The position numbers and the translations under genes are program-made. From Pseudomonadota bacterium (GTDB lineage Bacteria; Pseudomonadota; Gammaproteobacteria; Burkholderiales; Burkholderiaceae_C): a stretch of 64,000 nt of DNA. This document shows, piece by piece, positions 56,143-64,000 of this stretch. The stretch covers positions 62,001 through 126,000 of the forward strand of contig JAFEEG010000006.1 in assembly GCA_018241225.1 (NCBI GenBank), given 5' to 3'. Position 1 is the stretch's first letter. Every line of letters starts with the position of its first letter. The notes beneath the pieces are model-generated. The model was not told where the DNA came from. It ran no database searches and was given only the letters and a program-made list of their open reading frames with translations.

Positions 56143-57210
56143 ATGCCCCCGACCCCCTCCCGCAGCGCCCGCGCCGCCACGCCAATGGCCTTCGTGCAGG
56201 CGATCGTTCGCGCCTACGCCCTGTACGGCAAGAATCCCGGCGCGGCCCTGGCAGCGGCACAGATCGCGCCGCGAGAGCTCGTCAATCGACAGGCCCGGGT
56301 CACGGCAGCACAGTTCGAGGCGCTCAACGCCCACGCGATGCAGGAGTTGGACGACGAAGCGCTGGGCTGGTTCAGCCGCCGCCTTCCCTGGGGCAGCTAC
56401 GGCATGCTGTGCCGCGCCTCCATTACCGCGCCCGACCTGGGCGTGGCCATCAAGCGCTGGTGCCGGCACCACCGGCTGCTGACCGAGGACATCCTGATCT
56501 CGCTGCATGTGCACAACGGCGTGGCCACGGTGCGCATTGCCGAGCAGCGGCCGCTCCCGCCGCAGCTGCGCGAGTTCTGCCTGGTGTCGTGCCTGCGCTT
56601 TCTGCATGGCTATGCCAGCTGGGCCATCGATTCGCGCGTGAGCCTGCGCGAGGCGAGCTTTCCCTTCGAGGCCCCGCCGCATGCCGACGCCTACCCGCTG
56701 CTGTTCTGCGACCGTCTGCAGTTCGGCGCGGCGGCCGAGGCCAGCTACAGCTTCGACGAGCGCTATCTGCACCTGCCCCTGCAGCGCGACGAGCGGGCCT
56801 TGCGCAGCATGCTGCGGCGCGCCCTGCCCCTGACCGTGCTGCAGTACCGGCGCGACCGCCTGCTGGGCCAGCGGGTGCGTGAGCTGCTGCGAACCCGACC
56901 CCAGGAAGCCGGCAACGCGTCGGCCCTGGCCGCGCTGCTCAACAGCTCGACGCGCACCCTGCACCGGCAACTCAAGGACGAAGGCACCTCGCTGCAGGCG
57001 ATCAAGGACGAGGTGCGGCGCGAGCAGGCGACGCAGCAGCTGCGCCGGGGCAACAAGCCGATCAAGCAGGTGGCCCTGGCCGCTGGTTTTCGCAACGAGA
57101 AGAGTTTTGCCCGGGCCTTCAGGCAATGGACGGGCGTGTCGCCAGGCGAGTTCCGGCGAGGCGAAGCGGGCGATGGGAACGACAAGGGAGACAAAGGCCT
57201 ACAAGACTGA
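56143..57210 (+). CDS. AraC-family transcriptional regulator with arabinose-binding-type N-terminal domain
   Basis: The 355-residue protein has the ~200-residue N-terminal domain of the ArgR/OruR group (start FVQAIVRAYALYGKNPGAAL, then GWFSRRLPWGSYGMLCRASI) and a C-terminal pair of helix-turn-helix motifs (LAALLNSSTRTLHRQLKDEG and IKQVALAAGFRNEKSFARAF followed by WTGVSPGEFRR). ATG 56143 is chosen because the frame is open much further upstream through liuA without being conserved. Its position and the nearby direct repeats suggest it controls the leucine/isovalerate genes. Confidence 0.88.
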   Translation: MPPTPSRSARAATPMAFVQAIVRAYALYGKNPGAALAAAQIAPRELVNRQARVTAAQFEALNAHAMQELDDEALGWFSRRLPWGSYGMLCRASITAPDLGVAIKRWCRHHRLLTEDILISLHVHNGVATVRIAEQRPLPPQLREFCLVSCLRFLHGYASWAIDSRVSLREASFPFEAPPHADAYPLLFCDRLQFGAAAEASYSFDERYLHLPLQRDERALRSMLRRALPLTVLQYRRDRLLGQRVRELLRTRPQEAGNASALAALLNSSTRTLHRQLKDEGTSLQAIKDEVRREQATQQLRRGNKPIKQVALAAGFRNEKSFARAFRQWTGVSPGEFRRGEAGDGNDKGDKGLQD

Positions 57211-57366
57211 GCCCGCAAGTCGGCCGGCCCCTACACGAAGAAGGACTGGTCTCGCACAACGCAGGCGGCCTGGCGCGAGGGGCGCTCGCGCAGTCGGCCT
57301 ACGCGCCAAAACCCTGCCCTGCGCAAAATTGTGGATCAGTTCCTTCGTATGTGCGCTGTGTCCAAG

Positions 57367-57801
57367 ATGTCCCTAGTCACCATCCTCGTCGAAGACAACC
57401 CGGCCATCCGCGAGAACCTGCTGGCGGCCATGGACGAGCTGACCGACCTGGAAGTGGTGGCCACCGCCGAGACTGCATCGCAGGCCGCCTCAGCCCTCAG
57501 TGCCTATGGCGAGAGCTGGGAGTTGGCCGTGGTCGACCTCTTTCTCAAGCAAGGCTCGGGCCTGACGGTGCTCAAGGCGTGCCAGGGGCGCTCGCCAACC
57601 CGCCATGTCCTGGTGCTCACCAACTATCCGACTCCCGAGATCCGCAAGCGCTGCCTGGCACTGGGCGCCGACGGCGTGTTCGACAAGTCCACCGAGCTGG
57701 AAGCGTTCTTCGACCGGTGCAACGCCTACGCCAAGGAATCCAACCATCTGCACCGTGGCCAGGCCGGCAGCACGCAGGCGATGACGCCCAGGACGTTCTG
57801 A
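57367..57801 (+). CDS. Receiver-only response regulator
   Basis: The 144-residue protein is a single CheY-like receiver: acidic cluster in ILVEDN at 7-12, phospho-acceptor Asp57 in VVDLFL, Thr85 in VLVLTNY and Lys107 in VFDKST. There is no output domain. ATG 57367 is chosen; GTG 57331 and ATG 57349 are in-frame alternatives, none with a strong binding site. A hybrid histidine kinase lies 1.2 kb away on the other strand and may be its partner. Confidence 0.88.
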   Translation: MSLVTILVEDNPAIRENLLAAMDELTDLEVVATAETASQAASALSAYGESWELAVVDLFLKQGSGLTVLKACQGRSPTRHVLVLTNYPTPEIRKRCLALGADGVFDKSTELEAFFDRCNAYAKESNHLHRGQAGSTQAMTPRTF

Positions 57802-57813
57802 GGACTTGCCCCC

Positions 57814-58527
57814 TCAGGCGCTTCCGGCGGCACCCAGGGTGTGCGAGCCATGCCCGGCCAGCACGGCCGGCAGCTGCGCCATGTCCACGAAGACCTGCGC
57901 CACACCCACGGCGCGCAGGGCCGCCGCGCTGCTGTGCGACAGGCCCCCCGGGCTGTAGCCGAACACGGTGGCTCCGGCGGCAATGCCGGCGCGCGCCCCC
58001 GTCACCGTGTCTTCCACCACCGCACAGCGCCTGGGGTCGACGCCCAGGGCGCGCGCTGCCGCCAGGTACACGTCCGGGAAGGGCTTGGAGCGTGGCGTCT
58101 CGTGGCCGCTGAAGATGCGGTTCTGGAAATACGGTGCCAGGCCCACCTTGGCCAGCTGCAGCTCGACCTTGATGCGATCGGCGCCCGAGGCACAGGCGAT
58201 GTGCCCGCCCAGTTGTGCATGCACCGCATGCACCGCCGCCAGCGCGCCGGGCACCACCTGCAGCTCGCGGTCGAGCGCCTCGTTGCGCCGCTCGCGAAAG
58301 GAGGCCAGCCACTCGGCCGTCAGGCTCTGGCCGGTGCGCGCCTCGATCTGCGGCGCCTCGTCCTTGACCGCCTTGCCGACAAAGGTGGCCATGCACTCCT
58401 CCAGGGTCATGACCCAGCCCAGCTCTTCGAGCATGTCGCGCAGCACGCGGTTGGTGATGGGTTCGGAATCGACCAGCACGCCGTCGCAGTCGAACAGCAC
58501 GGCATCGAAAGGCAGGGAAGCACTCAT
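57814..58527 (-). CDS. HAD-IA family phosphatase (phosphoglycolate phosphatase/beta-phosphoglucomutase-like)
   Basis: The 237-residue product has motif I FDAVLFDCDGVLVDSE, motif II CASGADR, motif III KPFPDVYLAAARALGV and the motif IV VVEDTVTGARAGIAAG, with a helical cap between I and II. This is the subgroup of sugar-phosphate phosphatases and mutases. It lies between the receiver gene and ychJ on the minus strand. Substrate unknown. Confidence 0.92.
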   Translation of the reverse strand: MSASLPFDAVLFDCDGVLVDSEPITNRVLRDMLEELGWVMTLEECMATFVGKAVKDEAPQIEARTGQSLTAEWLASFRERRNEALDRELQVVPGALAAVHAVHAQLGGHIACASGADRIKVELQLAKVGLAPYFQNRIFSGHETPRSKPFPDVYLAAARALGVDPRRCAVVEDTVTGARAGIAAGATVFGYSPGGLSHSSAAALRAVGVAQVFVDMAQLPAVLAGHGSHTLGAAGSA

Positions 58528-58569
58528 GGGGAGGGAAGGTGAAAGAAGAAACGCCGGCTGGCTTCACAT

Positions 58570-59004
58570 TCAGCCACCGGCGGCATCCACATAGTACCAA
58601 CGCCATGTGCCGGCCTCGTCGGGCTCGCGCACGAAGCGGCTCTTCTCGTGCAGGCGGCTGGCGCGTCCGCCCGCGTCGCGCATGCGCGCCACGAACTCGA
58701 CCTGGGCGTGGGTGTCGTCCTGGCGCGTGTGCGAGCGCACCTCCAGGCCCAGCCAGCGGACGCCGGGCTCGAAGTCGAGCTGCGACGGGCGCTGGCCCGG
58801 ATGCCAGGTGGCCCGCAGGTAGGGCGCGTTCTCGAGCACGAAGGCGCTGTAGCGCGAGCGCATGAGCGATTCGGCGTCGGGCGCGGGCATGGCGTCGAAG
58901 TGGTCGAGGTAGCGGCCGCAGCACTGGCCATGCGCCAACGCCCGGCCCTTTGCGTCGACTCGGCCGCACGGGCATGGCCCGCGCTTGGGTTCAGCGGAAG
59001 ACAT
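58570..59004 (-). CDS. YchJ-family (UPF0225) protein with SEC-C-like Cys motif
   Basis: The 144-residue protein opens with CPCGRVDAKGRALAHGQCCGRYLD, a Cys-rich zinc-binding segment, followed by AESLMRSRYSAFVLENAPYL and a C-terminal SEC-C/NTF2-like part (VEFVARMRDAGG). This is the standard YchJ layout. Function is not known beyond metal binding. It lies 17 bases downstream of the histidine kinase gene and upstream of the HAD gene. Confidence 0.9.
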   Translation of the reverse strand: MSSAEPKRGPCPCGRVDAKGRALAHGQCCGRYLDHFDAMPAPDAESLMRSRYSAFVLENAPYLRATWHPGQRPSQLDFEPGVRWLGLEVRSHTRQDDTHAQVEFVARMRDAGGRASRLHEKSRFVREPDEAGTWRWYYVDAAGG

Positions 59005-59021
59005 TGCGCGCGCCCCCTTGT

Positions 59022-60809
59022 CTATGCTGCAGCAGCGCCGCCGGCCAGTGCGGCACGCAGCGCCCGCGCATCGGCCGGCTTGTACAGAAGCGGGAAACCC
59101 GCCAGCTCGACCTCGGTGCGGTGCGCCGTGTCGGTCTCGCCGGTGAGGATGACCACCTGCCGCACCTTGCCCACCGCGTGCAGCGCCTGCGCCGCCGCCA
59201 GGCCCGACAGGCCGCTGCCCAGGCGCAGGTCGCCCAGCAGCACGTCGAAGTCACCGGGCAGCTGCCAGGCCTCGTGCGGGTGCGCGGCCAGTGCCACCTC
59301 ATGGCCCCATCCGCGCAGCAGTGCATGCATGGCCAGGCGCACCGGCTCTTCGTCGTCGAGTACCAGCACGCGCTTGGGCGAGTCATCCGCGTCATCTGCC
59401 GCAACATGGGGCTGGGTTGCCGTCGGCTTGGCTGCACGGGCTGCAGGCAGGGTCAGGCTGAAGGTGCTGCCGCGCCCGGGCGCCGAACGCAGCTCGATGC
59501 GCGAATGCAGCATGCGCGCCATGCTGGCCACCAGCGACAGGCCCAGCCCCAGGCCGCGGCTGCGGTCGCGCCCCGGGTTGTCGGCCTGGAAGAAGGGCTC
59601 GAAGACCTGTTCGCGCAGCGACTCGGCGATGCCGAGGCCCGAGTCACGCACTTCGATGCGCCAGGCCTCCTTGCCATCGATATGCCGACGCCGCACGGCC
59701 ACCAGCACGGTGCCGCGCGGCGTGTACTTGATGGCGTTGTCCACCAGGTTGGCCAGCAGGCGCGACAGCACCCGCGCATCGGCATGCAACACGGCCTGCG
59801 TCGGCGCCAGTCGCAGGCGCAGGCCCTTGGCGGCGGCGTCGGCCGCAAAGCGCCCTTGCAGCGATTGCAGCAGCGGCGCCAGCGGCACCGCATGCAGCCG
59901 CACCTTGGTGCCTTCGCCATCGGCCTGGGCGATGTCCAGCAGCGCATCGACCGAGGTGCGCAAGGCGTCCACGCTGTCCTGCATGAAGCGCAGCGTCTGC
60001 GGCTGCGGCGGCTGCCTGGGGCTGAGCGAAGCCACGAACATCGACAGCGCATGCATGGGCTGGCGCAGGTCATGGTTGGCCGCGGCGAAGATGCGCGCGC
60101 GCTGCGCGGCCAGCTGCGCCACGTGGTCGAGCTGGCGCGACAGCGCATCGGCCAGGCGGGCGTTCTCGAAGCCGCTTTCGATGGAGCGCACCAGCAGGCG
60201 GTTCTGCTTGCGCGTGTAGTACAGCGTGGCCAGCATCTGCCACAGCGCCAGGACGCCCATGAGCGTGGGCAGCGGATCGCCCTCCAGCAGCAGGCGGGCC
60301 GACAGGCTCAGGTAGCACGGCACGGTGAACAGCACCGCGGCGCGCCACCACTGCGCAATCGCCGCAGCCGAGGCGCTGGTCATGGTGCTGACGAAGAAGT
60401 ACATCAGCAAGATGAGCGGCAGGCTGTCGCCAGGAAAGAACAGCCACGGCGCCAGCGCCCACACCACGCCCGGAAAGAGCATGCGCGTTTCCAGCCGGCG
60501 CCGGATCTCGAAGGCCTGTTCCACCCGATAGCCCTTGGGCTGCTCGCGGTGCAGGTGGAAATACATGTGCAGCTGCATGCCATGCACCAGCGCTGCCCAT
60601 GCCAGCGCGCCCTTGTCGCCGGTCAGGACCAGGAAGGTGATCCAGAAGATGGCGGCCGTGAAGGCGGCACTGAACGGGGTGTCGCGCGTGTCGAGCACGT
60701 AGGTGCGCGCCAGCGTCTGGTCGACCAGCGGGTTGGCGTGCGGGGTGTCGGCCCAGATCCGGCGAAGCGCGGCAAGGGGCCCGGGCAATTCGGCGGTGGC
60801 TTCAGGCAT
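59022..60809 (-). CDS. Hybrid sensor histidine kinase/response regulator
   Basis: The N-terminal 200 residues hold about five to six membrane segments with almost no extracellular domain. They are followed by a dimerisation/phosphoacceptor region with His246 in ANHDLRQPMHAL, an HATPase domain (NLVDNAIKYTPRG, DSGLGIAES, GLGLGLSLV) and a C-terminal receiver (RVLVLDDEEPV, Asp527 in LLGDLRLG, and LLYKPAD). No PAS or HAMP is visible. With ychJ and the HAD gene downstream it forms a minus-strand run; the receiver-only gene nearby may complete the phosphorelay. Confidence 0.92.
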   Translation of the reverse strand: MPEATAELPGPLAALRRIWADTPHANPLVDQTLARTYVLDTRDTPFSAAFTAAIFWITFLVLTGDKGALAWAALVHGMQLHMYFHLHREQPKGYRVEQAFEIRRRLETRMLFPGVVWALAPWLFFPGDSLPLILLMYFFVSTMTSASAAAIAQWWRAAVLFTVPCYLSLSARLLLEGDPLPTLMGVLALWQMLATLYYTRKQNRLLVRSIESGFENARLADALSRQLDHVAQLAAQRARIFAAANHDLRQPMHALSMFVASLSPRQPPQPQTLRFMQDSVDALRTSVDALLDIAQADGEGTKVRLHAVPLAPLLQSLQGRFAADAAAKGLRLRLAPTQAVLHADARVLSRLLANLVDNAIKYTPRGTVLVAVRRRHIDGKEAWRIEVRDSGLGIAESLREQVFEPFFQADNPGRDRSRGLGLGLSLVASMARMLHSRIELRSAPGRGSTFSLTLPAARAAKPTATQPHVAADDADDSPKRVLVLDDEEPVRLAMHALLRGWGHEVALAAHPHEAWQLPGDFDVLLGDLRLGSGLSGLAAAQALHAVGKVRQVVILTGETDTAHRTEVELAGFPLLYKPADARALRAALAGGAAAA

Positions 60810-60936
60810 GGGGCAGCGTCATTGTGCACAAGGCGTGCCGGGGCTGAACTTGCGCCGTGTTTTCCGATCCTCCAGTGCGCAAACCCAAAATCCGGCGATT
60901 GATCCGCGACAATTGACCCTCTGCCCCTGAACGCCC

Positions 60937-62175
60937 ATGCATTTCAAGACTTTCTCCATTCTTCCGGTCGCCCTGGCAATTGCCGCGGGCGCACTGGCTC
61001 CCAGCACGGTGTCCTTCGCCACCACCAAGGCACCCAAGCACGTCACCCAGAAGAAGGCCCCGGCCGAAACTGCACCCGCACCCGTGGCCGGGCAGACCGC
61101 CGTGGCCACCGGCGCACCGGCGCTGGCGGCCAAGGCCTGGCTGCTGATGGACTTCGACTCCGGTGAAGTGCTGGCCTCGGCCAACCCCGACGAGCCGCTG
61201 CCGCCCGCATCGCTCACCAAGATGATGACCAGCTTCCTGGTCGAGCAGGCCCTGCGCTCGGGCAAGCTCAAGAAGGACGAGCTGGTCTCGGTCAGCCAGA
61301 ACGCCTGGTGCCGCGGCTCGAGCACCGAGTCGTGCATGTACCTGCCGCTCAACAGCCAGGCCACGGTGATCGACATCCTGCGCGGCATCATCATCCAGTC
61401 GGGCAACGACGCGTCCAAGGCCATCGCCGAACACATGGCCGGCTCCGAGGAGGGCTTTGCCAAGCTCATGAACGCCGAAGCCCAGCGCCTGGGCATGACG
61501 CACACGCACTTCATGAACGCCACGGGCCTGCCCGACCCGGATCACAAGGCCTCGGCACGCGACCTCGCCATCCTGGCGCGCGCCATCATCCGCGACAGCT
61601 CGGAGTACTACCCGATCTACGCGGAACGCGACTTCACCTACAACAAGATCAAGCAGGGCAACCGCAACGCCCTGCTCTACACCGACCCGACGGTGGACGG
61701 CCTGAAGACCGGCCACACCAACGATGCGGGCTTCTGCCTGGTCACCTCGTCCAAGCGCAACGGCATGCGCCTGATCACGGTGATCCTCAACACCAACAGC
61801 ATGCAGGCGCGCGCCGACCAGACGCGCACGCTGCTGGGCTGGGGCTTTGCCAACTTCGAGAAGGCCACGCCCATCCAGCCCACCGCGGTTGTCGCAACGC
61901 CCAAGGTCAGCTTCGGCAAGGCCGACACGGTGGCGGCAGGCCTGGGCGCGCCCTGGTCGGTCACCGTGCCGCGCGGCCAGGAGGTCAAGACCTCGGTGCA
62001 GATCAACCCCAACCTGGAAGCACCGGTGGCCAAGGGCGCGGTCATCGGCAAGGTGGTGGCCGAGTCCAACGGCAAGCCGGTGGGCGAAGCGCCGCTGGTG
62101 GCCCAGGCCGAAGTGGAACGCTCGGGCTGGCTGCTGCGCATCTGGCAGCACATCCTCAAGCTTTTTGGTAAGTAA
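60937..62175 (+). CDS. D-alanyl-D-alanine carboxypeptidase (DacA/DacC type)
   Basis: The 412-residue class C penicillin-binding protein trims the terminal D-Ala from peptidoglycan stem peptides. The catalytic motifs are SLTK at 92-95, SGN at 155-157 and KTG at 257-259. A signal segment spans about 1-30 (VALAIAAGALAPS) and a C-terminal amphipathic helix (WLLRIWQHILKLFGK) anchors it to the inner membrane. An Ala/Pro/Lys-rich linker of about 35 residues precedes the catalytic domain. It diverges from the histidine kinase gene. Confidence 0.94.
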   Translation: MHFKTFSILPVALAIAAGALAPSTVSFATTKAPKHVTQKKAPAETAPAPVAGQTAVATGAPALAAKAWLLMDFDSGEVLASANPDEPLPPASLTKMMTSFLVEQALRSGKLKKDELVSVSQNAWCRGSSTESCMYLPLNSQATVIDILRGIIIQSGNDASKAIAEHMAGSEEGFAKLMNAEAQRLGMTHTHFMNATGLPDPDHKASARDLAILARAIIRDSSEYYPIYAERDFTYNKIKQGNRNALLYTDPTVDGLKTGHTNDAGFCLVTSSKRNGMRLITVILNTNSMQARADQTRTLLGWGFANFEKATPIQPTAVVATPKVSFGKADTVAAGLGAPWSVTVPRGQEVKTSVQINPNLEAPVAKGAVIGKVVAESNGKPVGEAPLVAQAEVERSGWLLRIWQHILKLFGK

Positions 62176-62180
62176 AAGAA

Positions 62181-62219
62181 ACGGGGGCGAGGCGGAATGG
62201 ATTCCCGCCTCGCCCCCGT
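62181..62219. terminator. Perfect 15-bp hairpin between dacA-like gene and DUF3597 gene
   Basis: A 15-bp perfect inverted repeat (62181-62195 and 62205-62219) closes a 9-base loop just after the carboxypeptidase stop codon and just before the convergent DUF3597 stop. On the plus strand no T run follows; on the minus strand TTTCTTTT follows the stem. It should act as a terminator mainly for the minus-strand gene. Confidence 0.65.
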
Positions 62220-62236
62220 GGTGCGCTGACTAGCGA

Positions 62237-62632
62237 TCAGTCGCGCAGTTCTGCGGGAATCGTGCCGCCGTTGGCCGCAATGCGCGACATGACCTGGCGA
62301 TGCAGCCAGATGTTCCATGCCGCAGAGCCCGGCTCGTCGCTGCCCGAGTAGGTGAACTCGGAGGCCAGCTCCTTGCGCGCCGCAAGGCTGCTGTCCAGCC
62401 CGACCAGCTTGAGCAGGTCCACGATCGAGCTACGCCAGTTCAGCGCGCTGGCGCCGGGCATGGCGTCAAGGATGGGCGCCACGTCGCCCAGCGGAATGGC
62501 CGGTGGCGGCGCAGCCACCGCAGGCGCGCTTGCGCCAGCAGCATCGGCAGCAGGCGCCGGCGGTGCGGCAACGACTTCGGCTGCGTTGGCCGAGGGAAAA
62601 ATCTTCGAGAAAATCTTGCCAAAAAAGCTCAT
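62237..62632 (-). CDS. DUF3597 protein
   Basis: The 131-residue protein starts MSFFGKIFSKIFPSANAAEV, has an Ala/Pro-rich linker, and a C-terminal DUF3597 domain (LNWRSSIVDLLKLVGLDSSLAARKELA). The end WLHRQVMSRIAANGGTIP matches the family. It is found in many Burkholderiales genomes; no function is established. It reads toward the carboxypeptidase gene and is followed by a hairpin. Confidence 0.85.
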   Translation of the reverse strand: MSFFGKIFSKIFPSANAAEVVAAPPAPAADAAGASAPAVAAPPPAIPLGDVAPILDAMPGASALNWRSSIVDLLKLVGLDSSLAARKELASEFTYSGSDEPGSAAWNIWLHRQVMSRIAANGGTIPAELRD

Positions 62633-62728
62633 GTGTACTCCCACTTGGTTTGGTTGATTTGCCTTGAATGCGACCGCGGGCTGCGGGCGCAAGCGGCGTT
62701 CTAGCACAATCCGTTGACAAATTGGGTG

Positions 62729-63856
62729 TCAAAGCGCGCGCTGAATTAGCAGTTTCTGGATATCGGAAGTGCCTTCGTAGATCTGGCACACCCGCACGTC
62801 GCGGTAGATGCGCTCCAGCGGAAAGTCGTTCACATAGCCGTAGCCGCCCAGTGTCTGGATGGCCGCGCTGCACACGCGCTCGGCCATCTCGCTGGCAAAC
62901 AGCTTGGCCATGGCTGCCTCCTTCAGGCACGGCAGGCCCGCATCGCGCAGCGACGCCGCATGCCAGATGAGCTGGCGCGCCGCCTCGATCTGCGTGGCGC
63001 ATTCGGCCAGCCTGAAGCCCACGGCCTGCTGCTCGAAGATGCTGCCGCCGAAGGCCTGGCGCTCCTTGGCGTAGCCCACTGCGAACTCGAAGGCACTGCG
63101 TGCCATGCCCACGCTCTGCGCGGCAATGCCGATGCGCCCGCCTTCGAGTGCGCCCAGCGCGATCTTGTAGCCCTCGCCTTCCTGGCCGATGAGGTTCTCG
63201 TGCGGAATGCGGCAGGCGTCGAAGTTGATCTGCGCCGTGTCGCTGCTGTGCTGGCCCAGCTTGTCTTCCAGGCGCGCCACGTTGTAGCCGGGCGCGCTGG
63301 TGGGCACGATGAAGGCGCTCATGCCGCGCTTGCCGGCGGCCTTGTCGGTCACGGCGATGACGATGGCCACCTGGCCGTTCTTGCCGCTGGTGATGAACTG
63401 CTTGACGCCGTCGATCACATAGCCGTGCGCATCCTTGCGCGCCGTGGTGCGCAGGCTCGACGCATCGCTGCCGGCCTGCGGCTCGGTCAGGCAGAAGGCG
63501 CCCAGCATCTGGCCCAGCGCCAGCGGCTGCAGCCATTGTTTCTTCTGCTGCGCATTGCCGTAGCGCATGAGGATGGCGTTGACGGGGCAGTTGGTCACGC
63601 TGATGGCGGTGCTGGTGCCGCCGTCGCCAGCGGCAATTTCTTCCAGCACCAGCGCCAGCGTGAGGTAGTCCAGGCCCGCGCCACCATCTTCCTCGGGCAC
63701 GCAGATGCCGTAGGCACCCAGCGCAGCCAGGCCTTCGTGCGCCTCTTTCGGAAAGGCGTGCTCGAGGTCCCAGCGCGCGGCGTGGGGCCAGAGCTGTTCT
63801 TGAGCGAAGGCGCGCACGGCGTCGCGGATGGCTTCCTGGTCGGGGGTCAGCAGCAT
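62729..63856 (-). CDS. Acyl-CoA dehydrogenase
   Basis: The 375-residue flavoenzyme introduces a trans-2 double bond into an acyl-CoA. It has LTEPQAGSDASSLRTTA, QFITSGKNGQVAIVIAVT, GRIGIAAQSVGMARSAFEFA, QTLGGYGYVNDFPLERIYRD and IYEGTSDIQKLLI. The last pattern is typical of short/branched-chain dehydrogenases. It is not adjacent to the liu genes, so its chain specificity cannot be told. It is followed upstream (35 bases) by an incomplete gene on the same strand. Confidence 0.93.
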   Translation of the reverse strand: MLLTPDQEAIRDAVRAFAQEQLWPHAARWDLEHAFPKEAHEGLAALGAYGICVPEEDGGAGLDYLTLALVLEEIAAGDGGTSTAISVTNCPVNAILMRYGNAQQKKQWLQPLALGQMLGAFCLTEPQAGSDASSLRTTARKDAHGYVIDGVKQFITSGKNGQVAIVIAVTDKAAGKRGMSAFIVPTSAPGYNVARLEDKLGQHSSDTAQINFDACRIPHENLIGQEGEGYKIALGALEGGRIGIAAQSVGMARSAFEFAVGYAKERQAFGGSIFEQQAVGFRLAECATQIEAARQLIWHAASLRDAGLPCLKEAAMAKLFASEMAERVCSAAIQTLGGYGYVNDFPLERIYRDVRVCQIYEGTSDIQKLLIQRAL

Positions 63857-63890
63857 GGCTTGTCTCTCTCGGTCCTTGTTTCTCTTTGGT

Positions 63891-64000
63891 TCAACCGGCA
63901 GGTGCCTGCTCGGCGCGCAGCTGGGCGTTGTAGCGCTCGATCATCTGCTCTTGCGTTTCGGCCGCGCCGATGCCGATCTGGTCGTGCATCATCTGCCCCA
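63891..64000 (-). CDS. Incomplete gene, C-terminal end only
   Basis: A minus-strand frame enters from the right edge and ends at a stop at 63891. The visible end of the protein is helical and charged, with the sequence AAETQEQMIERYNAQLRAEQ. It is immediately upstream of the acyl-CoA dehydrogenase gene and probably belongs to the same operon. Too little is present to name the product. Confidence 0.55.
   Translation of the reverse strand, partial: GQMMHDQIGIGAAETQEQMIERYNAQLRAEQAPAG

Overview
The window is G+C-rich and densely coded, and nearly every gene reads as a Burkholderiales (Comamonadaceae, Variovorax/Acidovorax-like) chromosomal gene. Pointers to this group are the ahcY-tlyA-metF methyl-cycle operon behind an SAH riboswitch, a Bug-type (TctC) binding protein, a tandem-duplicated ~1970-residue UvrA, an MHS-type MFS carrier with a long inserted loop, and a leucine/isovalerate (liu) cluster. 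I see no rRNA, tRNA, CRISPR array, transposase or integrase, and no gene-free stretch longer than 300 bases. The assignment rests on recognising protein families by eye, without any search.

1-9 kb: an incomplete unknown gene, a membrane protein that appears to fuse two ether-lipid enzymes, ruvAB, phoH-ybeY, dtd plus a cation diffusion facilitator, a FecR/OmpA pair whose first gene lacks an in-frame start, and tyrS. 9-20 kb: cell-wall and translation housekeeping (M23 peptidase, anmK, erpA, rplM-rpsI with a readable promoter and UUCG-loop terminator, rlmJ, rlpA) and the SAH-controlled ahcY-tlyA-metF-rlpA block, then prfC. 20-30 kb: a three-gene lipid-linked sugar transfer cassette (GT-C, GtrB-like, GtrA-like), a three-gene ABC exporter, a HAD phosphatase, a DUF4399 protein, a Bug protein and a histone-deacetylase-fold amidohydrolase. 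30-42 kb: giant uvrA carrying two in-frame copies of a dispersed GC-rich repeat, an amino-acid-type binding protein, an MHS transporter with its terminator, small DUF and thioredoxin-fold genes, and a broken MNT/HepT toxin-antitoxin pair.

42-57 kb is a leucine/isovalerate degradation region, mostly on the minus strand: isovaleryl-CoA dehydrogenase (liuA), thioesterase, acyl-CoA synthetase, carboxyltransferase (liuB), DinB protein, methylglutaconyl-CoA hydratase (liuC), DUF4126, biotin carboxylase subunit (liuD), a GhrA-like reductase and HMG-CoA lyase. Together LiuA, LiuB/D, LiuC and HMG-CoA lyase convert isovaleryl-CoA to acetyl-CoA plus acetoacetate. A divergent AraC-family gene next to liuA, with two 14-bp direct repeats 21 bp apart between them, is the likely regulator. 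An antiporter and an NTF2-fold gene interrupt the cluster on the other strand.

57-64 kb: a receiver-only response regulator, a HAD phosphatase, a YchJ protein, a hybrid histidine kinase, a D-Ala-D-Ala carboxypeptidase, a DUF3597 protein, a second acyl-CoA dehydrogenase and an incomplete gene.

The observations I would follow first are the repeat-derived peptide insertions in UvrA, the putative alkylglycerol monooxygenase-lysoplasmalogenase fusion, the SAH riboswitch that also controls tlyA and metF, the decayed HepT gene, and the AraC-type operator.
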